A DNA stretch of 64,000 bases. It comes from Nocardia yamanashiensis NBRC 100130. Its GTDB lineage: Bacteria; Actinomycetota; Actinomycetes; Mycobacteriales; Mycobacteriaceae. Location of the stretch: contig NZ_BDCD01000025.1 in the NCBI RefSeq assembly GCF_001613325.1, positions 124,001 through 188,000 on the forward strand, read 5' to 3'. The notes under the pieces are model-generated. The model did not search any database. It was given only the letters and a program-made list of their open reading frames with translations, and was not told the origin of the DNA. This document shows positions 8,140 through 18,000 of the stretch, piece after piece. The translations under genes were made by a program, and so were the position numbers. Position 1 is the stretch's first letter. The number at the start of each line of letters is the position of its first letter.

Positions 8140-9303
8140 GTGCAAAACGTCGGCAAACGGTCGAGTTCGCCGGATTCCAAACGCCACTTGTGGTTCCTGG
8201 GGCTCATCGCCCCTGCGAGTGCGTTGCTGCCTTCACAGTTGGTACTGCGAACCGACCTCGAGGTCTTCTGGTGGATCGGACCCATCATCGTCCTCATAGT
8301 CATCCCCGTCCTGGATTGGGTCGTCGGCGAAGACGGCAGCAATCCCAAGGACGAGGACTACGAGCTACTCAGCAACGACCGGTATTACCGGTGGTGCACC
8401 TACCTGTTCCTGCCGGTGCAACTCGTCGGCCTGGTCATCGCGTCCGCGATGTGGGCCGGATCGGATCTGTCCGTGGTCGACAAGCTCGGCCTGGCCGCCA
8501 CCCTCGGCTTCGTCAGCGGGATCGGCATCAACGCGGCCCACGAGCTCGGGCATCGTTCCGAGCAGCTGGAGCGCTGGCTGTCGAAAATCGCTCTGGCGCA
8601 GTCGGGTTACGGTCATTTCTTCGTCGAGCACAACCGGGGGCACCACGCCCGGGTGGCCACCCCGACCGATCCGGCCAGCGCCCGGCTGGGTGAATCGCTG
8701 TGGGAGTTCCTGCCGCGCAGCGTGATCGGCGGTTTCCGGTCCGGCATCGGCATCGAACGCGACCGGCTGCGCCGCAAGGGGCACCGCTGGTTCTCCATCC
8801 ACAATCACATCCTGCAGGCCTGGTCGATGACGCTGGTGCTCTTCGGCACCCTGATCGCGATCTTCGGCTGGGCGCTGCTGCCCTGGCTGCTGCTGCAGGC
8901 CGTCATCGGCGTCGGCCTGCTGGAAACCGTCAACTACGTGGAGCATTACGGCCTGCTGCGCCGTCGCCGTCCCAACGGCCGCTGGGCCCGTACCTCGCCC
9001 CGCGACAGCTGGAACAGCGATCGCCTGGTCACCAATATCTTCCTGTTCCACCTGCAGCGGCACAGCGACCATCACGCCAATCCGGGACGCCGGTACCAGA
9101 CGCTCCGGACTTCCGAGGAGGCTCCCCAGCTCCCCGCCGGATATGCCACGATGCTCCTGCTGGCCGCCGTCCCGCCGCTATGGCGCTACGTCATGGATCA
9201 ACGTGTGCTCGCGCACTATGACGGCGACATCAGCCAGGCCAATATCCAGCCCCGCAAACGGGAGCGGATTCTGGTGCGGCACGGGCTGGCCGCGGCGGCG
9301 TAA
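8140..9303 (+). CDS. alkB: Alkane 1-monooxygenase AlkB
   Basis: A 387-residue integral membrane di-iron hydroxylase that converts n-alkanes to 1-alkanols. The histidine boxes are present: HELGHR near residue 133, EHNRGHHA near 164 and LQRHSDHHA near 305. The AlkB signature NYVEHYGLLR lies near residue 265. The first box has Arg where most AlkB proteins have Lys. Actinobacterial alkB genes are normally followed by rubredoxin genes rubA and rubB. Here a strong terminator and then ahcY follow, and AlkB has no rubredoxin fused at its C terminus, so electron transfer must come from elsewhere. Confidence 0.93.
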   Translation: MQNVGKRSSSPDSKRHLWFLGLIAPASALLPSQLVLRTDLEVFWWIGPIIVLIVIPVLDWVVGEDGSNPKDEDYELLSNDRYYRWCTYLFLPVQLVGLVIASAMWAGSDLSVVDKLGLAATLGFVSGIGINAAHELGHRSEQLERWLSKIALAQSGYGHFFVEHNRGHHARVATPTDPASARLGESLWEFLPRSVIGGFRSGIGIERDRLRRKGHRWFSIHNHILQAWSMTLVLFGTLIAIFGWALLPWLLLQAVIGVGLLETVNYVEHYGLLRRRRPNGRWARTSPRDSWNSDRLVTNIFLFHLQRHSDHHANPGRRYQTLRTSEEAPQLPAGYATMLLLAAVPPLWRYVMDQRVLAHYDGDISQANIQPRKRERILVRHGLAAAA

Positions 9304-9315
9304 TCGACAAACCGG

Positions 9316-9350
9316 GGCAAGCGTGCGTACAGTGTACGCACGCTTGCCTT
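9316..9350 (+). terminator. Intrinsic terminator after alkB
   Basis: A near-perfect hairpin, GGCAAGCGTGCGTACA at 9316-9331 and its complement at 9333-9348, with a minimal loop and TT following. It separates alkB from ahcY. Confidence 0.75.
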
Positions 9351-9416
9351 CCCGCATGTCCGCCTCCAGGCCGGACCGTCTAGCCTTTAGGGCAAGCAGC
9401 CGACCAGGAGAGGCAG

Positions 9417-10892
9417 ATGACGACCGCAGTGTCCAGCATGATGACCGCTGACGTCCGCAATGGGATCGACTTCAAGGTGGCGGACCTGTCCGAGGCCGAG
9501 TTCGGCCGCAAGGAGATTCGCCTCGCCGAGCACGAGATGCCCGGCCTGATGGCGCTCCGCCGCGAATACCACGACGTGCAGCCCCTCAAGGGCGCGCGCA
9601 TCTCCGGCTCCCTGCACATGACCGTGCAGACCGCCGTCCTCATCGAGACCCTCACCGCGCTCGGCGCGGAAGTCCGCTGGGCCTCCTGCAATATCTTCTC
9701 CACCCAGGACCACGCCGCCGCCGCGGTCGTCGTCGGCCCGCACGGCACCGTCGACGAGCCCAAGGGCACTCCCGTCTTCGCCTGGAAGGGCGAGACCCTG
9801 GAGGAGTACTGGTGGGCCGCCGAGCAGATGCTCACCTGGCCGGGCGAACCCGCCAACATGATCCTGGACGACGGCGGCGACGCCACCATGCTCGTCCTGC
9901 GCGGCGCCCAGTTCGAGAAGGCCGGCGTCGTTCCGCCCGAGGACGAGACCCACTCCGCCGAGTACAAGGTCTTCCTGAACCTGTTGCGCGCCAGCCTCGA
10001 AGCCGACAAGGGCAAGTGGGGCAAGATCGCCGAGTCGGTCAAGGGCGTCACGGAGGAGACCACCACCGGCGTCCTGCGCCTGTACCAGTTCGCCGCCGCC
10101 GGCGAATTGTCCTTCCCCGCAATCAATGTCAACGACTCGGTCACCAAGTCCAAGTTCGACAACAAGTACGGCACCCGCCACTCCCTGGTCGACGGCATCA
10201 ACCGCGGCACCGACGTCCTGATCGGCGGCAAGAAGGTGCTGATCTGCGGCTACGGCGACGTCGGCAAGGGCTGCGCCGAATCCCTGAAGGGCCAGGGCGC
10301 CCGCGTCCAGGTCACCGAGATCGACCCCATCAACGCCCTCCAGGCGCTGATGGACGGCTTCGACGTCGTGACGGTCGAGCAGGCCATCGCCGACGCCGAC
10401 ATCGTGGTCACCTCGACCGGCAACAAGGACATCATCACCCTCGATCACATGAAGGCGATGAAGGCCCAGGCCATCCTCGGCAATATCGGCCACTTCGACA
10501 ACGAGATCGACATGGCGGCCCTGGAGCGCTCCGGCGCCACCCGCCTGAACATCAAGCCCCAGGTCGACCTGTGGACGTTCCCGGACTCCGGCCGCTCCAT
10601 CATCGTCCTCTCCGAAGGCCGCTTGTTGAACCTCGGCAACGCGACGGGCCACCCCTCCTTCGTCATGTCGAACTCCTTCTCCAACCAGGTGATCGCCCAG
10701 ATCGAACTCTGGACCAAGCCCCAGGAGTACGACAACGAGGTCTACCGCCTCCCCAAACACCTCGACGAAAAGGTTGCCCGCATCCACGTGGAAGCCCTCG
10801 GCGGCACCCTCACCAAGCTCACCAAGGACCAGGCCGAATACATCGGCGTGGACGTGGAGGGCCCCTACAAGCCGGAGCACTACCGCTACTGA
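9417..10892 (+). CDS. ahcY: Adenosylhomocysteinase
   Basis: Hydrolyses S-adenosylhomocysteine to adenosine and homocysteine, clearing the product of SAM-dependent methylation. The protein has 491 residues, typical of the actinobacterial enzyme with its roughly 40-residue insertion. Motifs seen are SGSLHMTVQTAVLIETL, WASCNIFSTQDHAAA, the NAD-binding VLICGYGDVGKGCAESLKG and the C-terminal KPEHYRY. AGGAGAGG lies just before the ATG at 9417. In mycobacteria it directly precedes tmk, whereas here more than 10 kb of accessory DNA separates them. Confidence 0.97.
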   Translation: MTTAVSSMMTADVRNGIDFKVADLSEAEFGRKEIRLAEHEMPGLMALRREYHDVQPLKGARISGSLHMTVQTAVLIETLTALGAEVRWASCNIFSTQDHAAAAVVVGPHGTVDEPKGTPVFAWKGETLEEYWWAAEQMLTWPGEPANMILDDGGDATMLVLRGAQFEKAGVVPPEDETHSAEYKVFLNLLRASLEADKGKWGKIAESVKGVTEETTTGVLRLYQFAAAGELSFPAINVNDSVTKSKFDNKYGTRHSLVDGINRGTDVLIGGKKVLICGYGDVGKGCAESLKGQGARVQVTEIDPINALQALMDGFDVVTVEQAIADADIVVTSTGNKDIITLDHMKAMKAQAILGNIGHFDNEIDMAALERSGATRLNIKPQVDLWTFPDSGRSIIVLSEGRLLNLGNATGHPSFVMSNSFSNQVIAQIELWTKPQEYDNEVYRLPKHLDEKVARIHVEALGGTLTKLTKDQAEYIGVDVEGPYKPEHYRY

Positions 10893-10918
10893 GCGAATCC
10901 GCTTGTAACCCAAGCTGA

Positions 10919-10948
10919 ACGGGCCGGTCGCCAATGCGACCGGCCCGT
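10919..10948 (+). terminator. Intrinsic terminator after ahcY
   Basis: Stem ACGGGCCGGTCGC at 10919-10931 with its perfect complement at 10936-10948, CAAT loop, followed by CTGGTCT. Confidence 0.8.
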
Positions 10949-11019
10949 CTGGTCTGCGGTCCAGCTATGCTCGTCGAACATGATCACCGTAGGGGTGCGG
11001 GGAGGGGAGGGGCTTCGGC

Positions 11020-11427
11020 ATGATCGATCTGGGATCCGATACCGCCGTATTGCGTGACGAGATCGAGGCTTTCTACGCGGGTTTCGGCAATGCCGCCGCC
11101 TTGAAGGAAGCGTTTCGCGCGGCGGCGCTGCTGGTGCCGATCACCGCGGAGCGGCAGTTCACTGTCTCGAAATTCGGGGGAGTCGCCTGGTTGTGTGTGT
11201 TCACCGGGGAGGAGCCTTTCGCGGAATGGCTTTCGGCGCGTGCGCAGTTGCAGCCTGGCGGTAACCATCGCTATCAGACGTTGAGTGGCTGGCGGTTGGC
11301 CGAATACGCCGACGGTTGCGCCGAGCCCACCGGGGTCGCGGTGGATATCGTCGGCCCGAGGCCGATGGCGTTCCCGCCGGCACTCGCCGACGATCAACTC
11401 GAAGAGCTTCGGAAGCAGGGGGTGTAA
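11020..11427 (+). CDS. SseB-like protein, first gene of the Rhs module
   Basis: A 135-residue soluble protein. Segments such as AAALLVPITAERQFTVSKFGGVAWLCVFTGEEPFAEWL and a C-terminal AFPPALADDQLEELRKQGV resemble the SseB-like domain of small actinobacterial proteins, often linked to type VII secretion clusters. The match is by eye. A very purine-rich leader (GGGGAGGGGAGGGG) precedes the ATG. Only three bases separate it from the next gene, so it is likely co-expressed with the toxin genes. It could be a chaperone or accessory factor; no catalytic residues are visible. Confidence 0.6.
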   Translation: MIDLGSDTAVLRDEIEAFYAGFGNAAALKEAFRAAALLVPITAERQFTVSKFGGVAWLCVFTGEEPFAEWLSARAQLQPGGNHRYQTLSGWRLAEYADGCAEPTGVAVDIVGPRPMAFPPALADDQLEELRKQGV

Positions 11428-11430
11428 ATC

Positions 11431-12069
11431 GTGTCGGACAATTTGGAAGTCCCGGCGGAAACGTTGATTCAGGCCGCGCAGGGGATCACCGCGACCATCG
11501 GCGAGCTGTCGGAGATCGGGGTGAAGGAGGCGGCGGCCTCGGGTCGCGGTTTCTCGGCCTTGGCGCTGTCGCCGCTGGAGGCCGGAAAAGAAGTCGTGCA
11601 GAAGGGGTTCGAGGAATTCACCAACCGGTGGTCCTGGGGCGTGCGGAATCTCGTGCAGGCCGGCAATTCGATTGCGGAGACGCTGGGTCTGGCGGCCGGT
11701 CGCTACAACATGATGGAGCAGGCCAGCAAGGACACGCTCAAGCAGATCTACACCAACCTGGTGGGCAATCCGCACCTGTCGAGTGACGAGATCAAGAAAC
11801 GGACGCTGGGGGAGACGCTGGCGGACAATCCGTTCAACCAGGTCCTCAATGCCGACTACTCGGCCGCGTCTTTTCGCGAAGCACAGGCGAAGATGCAGCA
11901 GAACGCGCAGGTCATCCAAACGGTCGGGCCGCAGGCGCTGGCGAATGTGAGTGCCGCATCGCAATTCCTGGGCGGACCCAAACTCCCGGCCAGCGGTCTG
12001 CCCGACGCGGGCTGGAACACTCAGGGAGCGGAACAGGCTGCCGCCATTCTGAATCCGCAGAAGAGCTGA
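11431..12069 (+). CDS. WXG/ESX-like helical protein upstream of the Rhs toxin
   Basis: A 212-residue, mostly helical protein with no signal peptide. The first 110 residues resemble a helical-hairpin type VII substrate: an amphipathic helix, a RWSWGVRNLV turn near residue 69, and a second helix with AGRYNMMEQA. The rest is Gln/Ala-rich. The GTG at 11431 lies three bases after the upstream stop, and the toxin GTG lies three bases after this gene's stop. The arrangement suggests a dedicated export partner. It matches no family I can name with certainty. Confidence 0.6.
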   Translation: MSDNLEVPAETLIQAAQGITATIGELSEIGVKEAAASGRGFSALALSPLEAGKEVVQKGFEEFTNRWSWGVRNLVQAGNSIAETLGLAAGRYNMMEQASKDTLKQIYTNLVGNPHLSSDEIKKRTLGETLADNPFNQVLNADYSAASFREAQAKMQQNAQVIQTVGPQALANVSAASQFLGGPKLPASGLPDAGWNTQGAEQAAAILNPQKS

Positions 12070-12072
12070 ACC

Positions 12073-15000
12073 GTGGGGTTGTCCAATCGTCTGGGCCTCG
12101 ACAACCTGGTCGACATCATCGACCGCGGCGTGGAGAAGGCGACCGAGACGCTCGGCCACGCCGCCGATACCGTCCTCGAAGGTCAGGCCGCGCTCGCCGA
12201 CAAGCTCGGTCTCGACGGGGTATCCGAGTTCCTCAACGACCTCGGCGACCAGATCGAATCGATCACCGGTGGGGCGGTCGACGAGCGTGAACTGTGGCAG
12301 TCCGAGGATCCGAAGGAATTGATCCGCGGCGAGCCGAGCGAGATCGATTCCGTCGTCAAGACATTGGGGAAGATGGCGGAATCCATCTCCTCCACCGGCG
12401 ACGCGCTGCGCGCCATCGACACCGCGAACTGGACCGGCGAGGGTGCGGACGCTTTCAACGCCGTCTACGACAAGCAGCCGAAACTCTGGTGGGACAGCGC
12501 CGAAGCATTCACCGCCACGGCCGGCCACCTGAACGTCTGGTCCCACGCGGTCCAGACCGCGCAAACCCGTGCCTCCGAAGCCGTCACGGAATGGAAGCGG
12601 GCCGCCACAGAGGAAGAAACCAAGAAGAAGTGGTGGAACTCCCTCACCGGCGATCAGCAGAAACAGCAGGGCTCCCTGAAGGACACCTGGAGCGAGATCC
12701 GGCGCAACGCACACCAGATCCTGCTGGACGCCCGTACCGCCCGTGACACCACCGCCACCGAAGTCGCCGCCAATATCGCGGTTTCGACCGGCAAAGCCCC
12801 TGAGAAACCGCCATTCACCTCCCGTCTGGCAGCCGACTTCAGCGACCTTTCGGACATCGCCGAACACGCCAAGAACAGTTTTTCCAACGGCTTCCTGACC
12901 GGTCTGTCCAGCACGGTCGCGTTCATACGCGCGGTCAATCCGACCGACACCTACAACATGACCCACCCGGCGAAATACCAGGAGGCCATGTCGAACCTGG
13001 GCACCGGCCTGGTCATCGCCGCCTCCGACCCCGCCGCAGTCATCGACACCATGGTGACCGAGGCCCGCACCAACCCGTTCGAATTCGCGGGCATGCTCAC
13101 CAGCGAGGTCGCGCTCAACCTCGTCACCGGTGGTGGCGGCAGCGCCAAAACCGCTGTGTCGCTGATGGACAAGGCGGGCACCGCGGCCGTCAAGACCACA
13201 CGCCTGGTGGACGATCTCCCCACCGGGGTCCGCCCCAAATCGAATCTGGCCGACAATCTCGGCGACACTCACGGACCCTCCCACTCGGCCCCCGCCGCGG
13301 AGAAACCGGTGGCGGAGAAGCCCAGCGCCGGCGTGCCGCGCGAGACCGACCCCGCACCCAATACGTCGATCGACGCCGGTACCCAGCACGGTCCCGCCCC
13401 GGAATCCGCCGCGCCGAAACCGGAATCCGAAGCGCCGGGCCACACCACACACGCAGACCCCGAGCCCGATGCCCCGGTCTCGCACGGCGAACCGAAATCC
13501 GAGGCGCCGTCGAGCCTGCACGACCGCGGAGAATCCGGGCAGCCGAACCCCGGAACCCACACCAACCTCGAAAACCCCTCTCCCCGTGCCGATTCCCCCG
13601 CCGCGCACCCGAGCGCTGAAACGCATGCGCGTACCGAAGCCCCGACCGGCAGCCACCCCGCGTCCGAGGCGCCCGCGCGCGCAGAGCCCGCCGCGCCGCA
13701 CTCCAGTGCCCCGGAATCCGGGTCCCCTGCCGCGCCCCACTCCAGCGCCCCGGAATCGGCATCTCCGGCCGCGACCCACGAGCCGGCTCCGGCCCGGTCC
13801 GAACCGGCGGCATCCACCCATGAACCCGGCGCCACTCCGGCCCGGGATGTCTCCGACGCAGCTCCGGCGGCACCGAAATCCGATGCGGCTCCGAGCAGTC
13901 CGAGATCCGATGTGGCTCCGGCGTCGCTGAGATCGGACGCCGACCCTGCCCCGCACGCACCGAACCGAATCGGCGACGAGGCTCCGGTAGCTCGCACCCC
14001 GGACCACGCTCCCAGCGAGGGTCGCGCCAACCCCGACTCTCCAGCGACGACGGTCCATCCCAACAACACCGCGCCGACCCATGCGGGCCGGGCACCCGAA
14101 TCCTCCACCGCGCCCAAGCCGCACGACAGTTCTCCCTCGCGCCCCGGCGAGGCGAACAACCGCCCCCACGGCCGCGACGCCGAGCCCGCCCGCCGCGAAC
14201 CCGCATCCGAGCGTCCCGGTCCGCACGCCGAGGAACCCAGCGGCCCGCGCCACGCCGACCCGGAACCACGAGACCGCACACCGGACTCGGAGCACCGCAC
14301 CCCATCCGATCGCGATGGCGCGGGTGACGGGACGCCGCCCCATGCCGAATCACCCACCGCCCGAGCCCTTCCCGACGAAGGCGCCCCGCGCTGGCCGGGC
14401 GAGTCCGGTGCGAGCCACGGCCCCAGCACGCACGAAGCTCCCAACGCTCACGAAAGACCCGGGCACGCCGAAGCGCCCGACCACGCGCCGGACGGTGACG
14501 GTCCCGGAAACAAGGGCACTCCCGAACCCGACGATGCCGGCGGCCCGAAGCACACCGACACCGAACCCGCCGCCGACGATGCGGGCCCGGCCCACCGCGC
14601 CGACTCCGATCAACAACAACTCGGCGAAGGTTCACACGACGGCCCCGAGGCCTCTCAAACACCCGGCAAGGTCGACGGCTGCGGCGACCCGGTCGACGCC
14701 GCCACGGGCGAATTCTTCGTCCCCGAAACCGATCTCACGCTGCCGGGCATCCTCCCGCTCATCCTGGTCCGCCGCCACCGCTCCAACTACCGCCTCGGCC
14801 GCTGGTTCGGCCCTTCGTGGTCGGCCACTCTCGACATCCGCCTGGTAGTAACCGACCACTCCGTAACTTTCATCGGCGAAGACGGCCTCGTCCTCACCTA
14901 CCCCCACCCCGAGATCGACCACCCCGTAACCCCCACCACCAGCGCCCTCCGCTGGACCCTCACCCGCACCGACTCCGGCGGCTACCGCGTCTGGGACTGC

Positions 15001-18000
15001 GACCGAGAACTCCTGTGGCACTTCGCCCCCGACCCCGTCCTGGGCGGACTCGACGCAGCCCTCGGCAACTACGCCATCTCCGCCATCACCGACCGCCACC
15101 GCAATCGCATCCGCTTCCACTACGACGCCGACGGCAACCCCACCGAGATCACCCACACCGGCGGCTACACCGTGCGCCTCACCACCGCCCACGGCCGCGT
15201 AACCAGCGTCGCCGTGGTCGACCGCACCACAGCCACCGAAACCCTCATCCCCGTCCGGCATTTCGGCTACGAAGCAGGCCAACTCGCCGCGGTCACCAAC
15301 TCCTACGGCGGCACCACCCGCTACACCTACGACGACCACCACCGCATGCTGTCGTGGACCGACTCCAACGACAACTACATGCTCAACACCTACGACGAGC
15401 AAGGCCGCGTCGTTCGCCAACAGGGCATCGGCGGCGTCCTCAGCTGCGAATTCGACTACCTCACCTTCCCCGACGGGACCGGCTCCCTCACCACCCACAC
15501 CAACTCCCTGGGCGCCCGCACCGCCCGCGGTTACGACACCGACCTCCGCCTCCGGGACATCCTCGACCCCGCCGGCGCCCAAACCCATTTCGACTACAAC
15601 ACCGACCGCAACCCCCTGCGCGTTATCGCCCCCGACGGCGCCACCACCCACTACGCCTATACCGAACACGGCGACGTAGCTTCCATCACCCGCCCCGACG
15701 GCCACGCCCTCACCATCGACTACCTGTTCCGCCACCGTCCCATCCGCATCACCGAGGTGGATGGCACTGTGCGGCAGCGTGAATGGGACGACCAGGGCAA
15801 CTTGATAGCCGGCGTCGACCCATTGGGCAATCGCACTGAACGCACATATCACTCCTCCGGTGCTACCGCCACCGTCACTGACTCCACCGGTGCAAGGACC
15901 ATTCTCGAAGCAGACGCGGCTGGTCTTCCCTCTCTCATCACCGACCCGTTCGAAGCCCGAACGCAAATCATCCGAGACGCTTTCGGTCGGCCTCATCGAA
16001 TCACCGACGCCCTGGGAGCCACCTCCACCTACACCTGGACCCCAGAAGGCAAACCCCTAACCCATACTGATGCCACCGGGCACACCGAATCTTGGACCTA
16101 TGACGGCGAGGGCAATCTCCTCACACACACTGACTCCAACGGCGGCACGACTCGCTACACCTACAAAGCCTTCGACCTACCTGCCACTCGTACCGATCCA
16201 ACAGGTGCAACCACAAAATTCACCCATGACACCGAACGTCGTCTCACCGCTGTAACCAATCCCAACGGTCAAACCTGGCACTACGAGTACTCGTTGGCGG
16301 GACGTCTCGTATCCCAGACCGACTACCAGGGTGCAACCACCCGCTACACCCACGATCACGTCGGACGCACTGCGACCATCACACCCGCCAACGGCATCAC
16401 TCGCCACCACGAGTACGACATCCTTGGTCGTCTGACGTCCATTACCGCCGATTCCGGTGAGTGGATCACCTACACCCACGACATCGTGGGTCGCCCCCTA
16501 ACCGCCACCACGGGACACGAGGATTCCCCTGTACATTCTCTGGAATTCGCTTATAGCCCAGCAGGTGTACTTGTTTCCCAACAAATCGACGACCAAGCTC
16601 CGATGCGGTTCGAATACGACCAATATGGCCGTCGAATCAGCCGTGTTACTCCCTCTGGTGGGGAAACCTGCTGGAGCTATGACTACCTCGGCCGTCCGAG
16701 TTCCCTTTCTGTCGACGGCAACGGCGTCGATTTCACATATGATTCGTCAGGCCGTCTGACGCGGTGGCAGGCGGACGAGCTGGCCGTCGATCACATCCGT
16801 GATCCAGTTGGTCGTCTCCTTCGCCAAGAGGTGACAGCTCACCCGGCTAGATTCCTCAATCTGGGACTCGATACCGCGCCGCGCCCGATGCCGCGCCTGG
16901 TTCGCAACGACGAATACGGTTGGCGTTCAGACGGATACATAACGAGCCTGACCACTCACCGCCCAGAAGACACACCGCAGCATTACGACTATGAATTGGA
17001 TCCAGTCGGGCGAATCGCACTTGTCACTCACAATGGCACGGCCGTTGAGCGCTATGCCTACGATGAGCTCGGCAATATTACGAGTAGTGCCACGCCTATC
17101 GTGAAGTCGGAAATGGGCGTCGGCGCCGAATTCGGTGTAGGCTCGAGTTCTCTCGAACATCTCGCACCGCATGAATACCTCAACAACCTGCTCGTCAGTG
17201 ATGGCCGTCGCCGCTATGAATACGATGATGCTGGCCGTCTCGTTCGTAAGGCTTCAGTTGGCATTTCGGGCGACTCGGATGAGTGGTCTTATCGCTACAA
17301 TGGATTCGATCAGCTTACTGACATATTAACCCCGGAGGGGCAGCATTGGAATTACACCTATGATGCCCTAGGTCGTAGGGTGAGTAAGCGAAAGCTCGCT
17401 CCGCAAGGTGCCGTGCTTGAACAGGTGGATTACATCTGGGACGGCACTGATCTTATCGAACAGATGGTGGCCGGGTCATATACTCGTTGGTGCTATCACC
17501 CTAAGTCCAAGAAGCCGATCGGCCAAACCGTCGGTGGAGGCACGAAAAAGCGCGAATTCCGGGTGATTATCACTGACCTGGTCGGGCGGCCGATCGAGTT
17601 GGTGGATCCCAGTACTGGGCACACCGTTGGCACTGCGAATGCCAGCACCTGGGGTCGTACGACCTGGTCGGGATCGGACAGCACCTTGTTGCGGTTCTGT
17701 GGTCAGTACGAAGACATGGAGACCGGCCTGCATTTCAACGTGCATCGGTACTACGATCCCGAAATCGGTCGGTATCTTACGTCGGATCCGCTGGGGTTGA
17801 CTCCGTCTCAGAATCCGAATTCGTATCCTCACAATCCAATGGTATGGAGTGACCCGCTTGGCCTAACTCCTGAGGGGTGTGACCCACCGGTATTTCGCGG
17901 CACAACGGTGGGTTATGAGGGATCGCCGGGAACGCAACGCGTCGAGGTTACTCCGACCTCATCGGATCCCGGAGTAGCAACCATTTTCGGGACACACTCG

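Noticed and set aside
9304..9416. Possible SAH riboswitch upstream of ahcY
   Set aside because: The only structure is a long hairpin best explained as the alkB terminator. The conserved SAH aptamer blocks were not found.
13676..13790. Repetitive Pro/Ala/Ser coding stretch in the Rhs linker as a possible mobile repeat
   Set aside because: It is simple low-complexity coding repeat (HSSAPES-type units) in a disordered linker, with no ends or duplication of an element.
10984..14343. A 1119-codon open frame on the minus strand opposite the start of the Rhs gene
   Set aside because: It is rich in Arg and Gly with no domain and lies antisense to a protein with clear motifs. Long antisense frames are expected in such GC-rich coding DNA.
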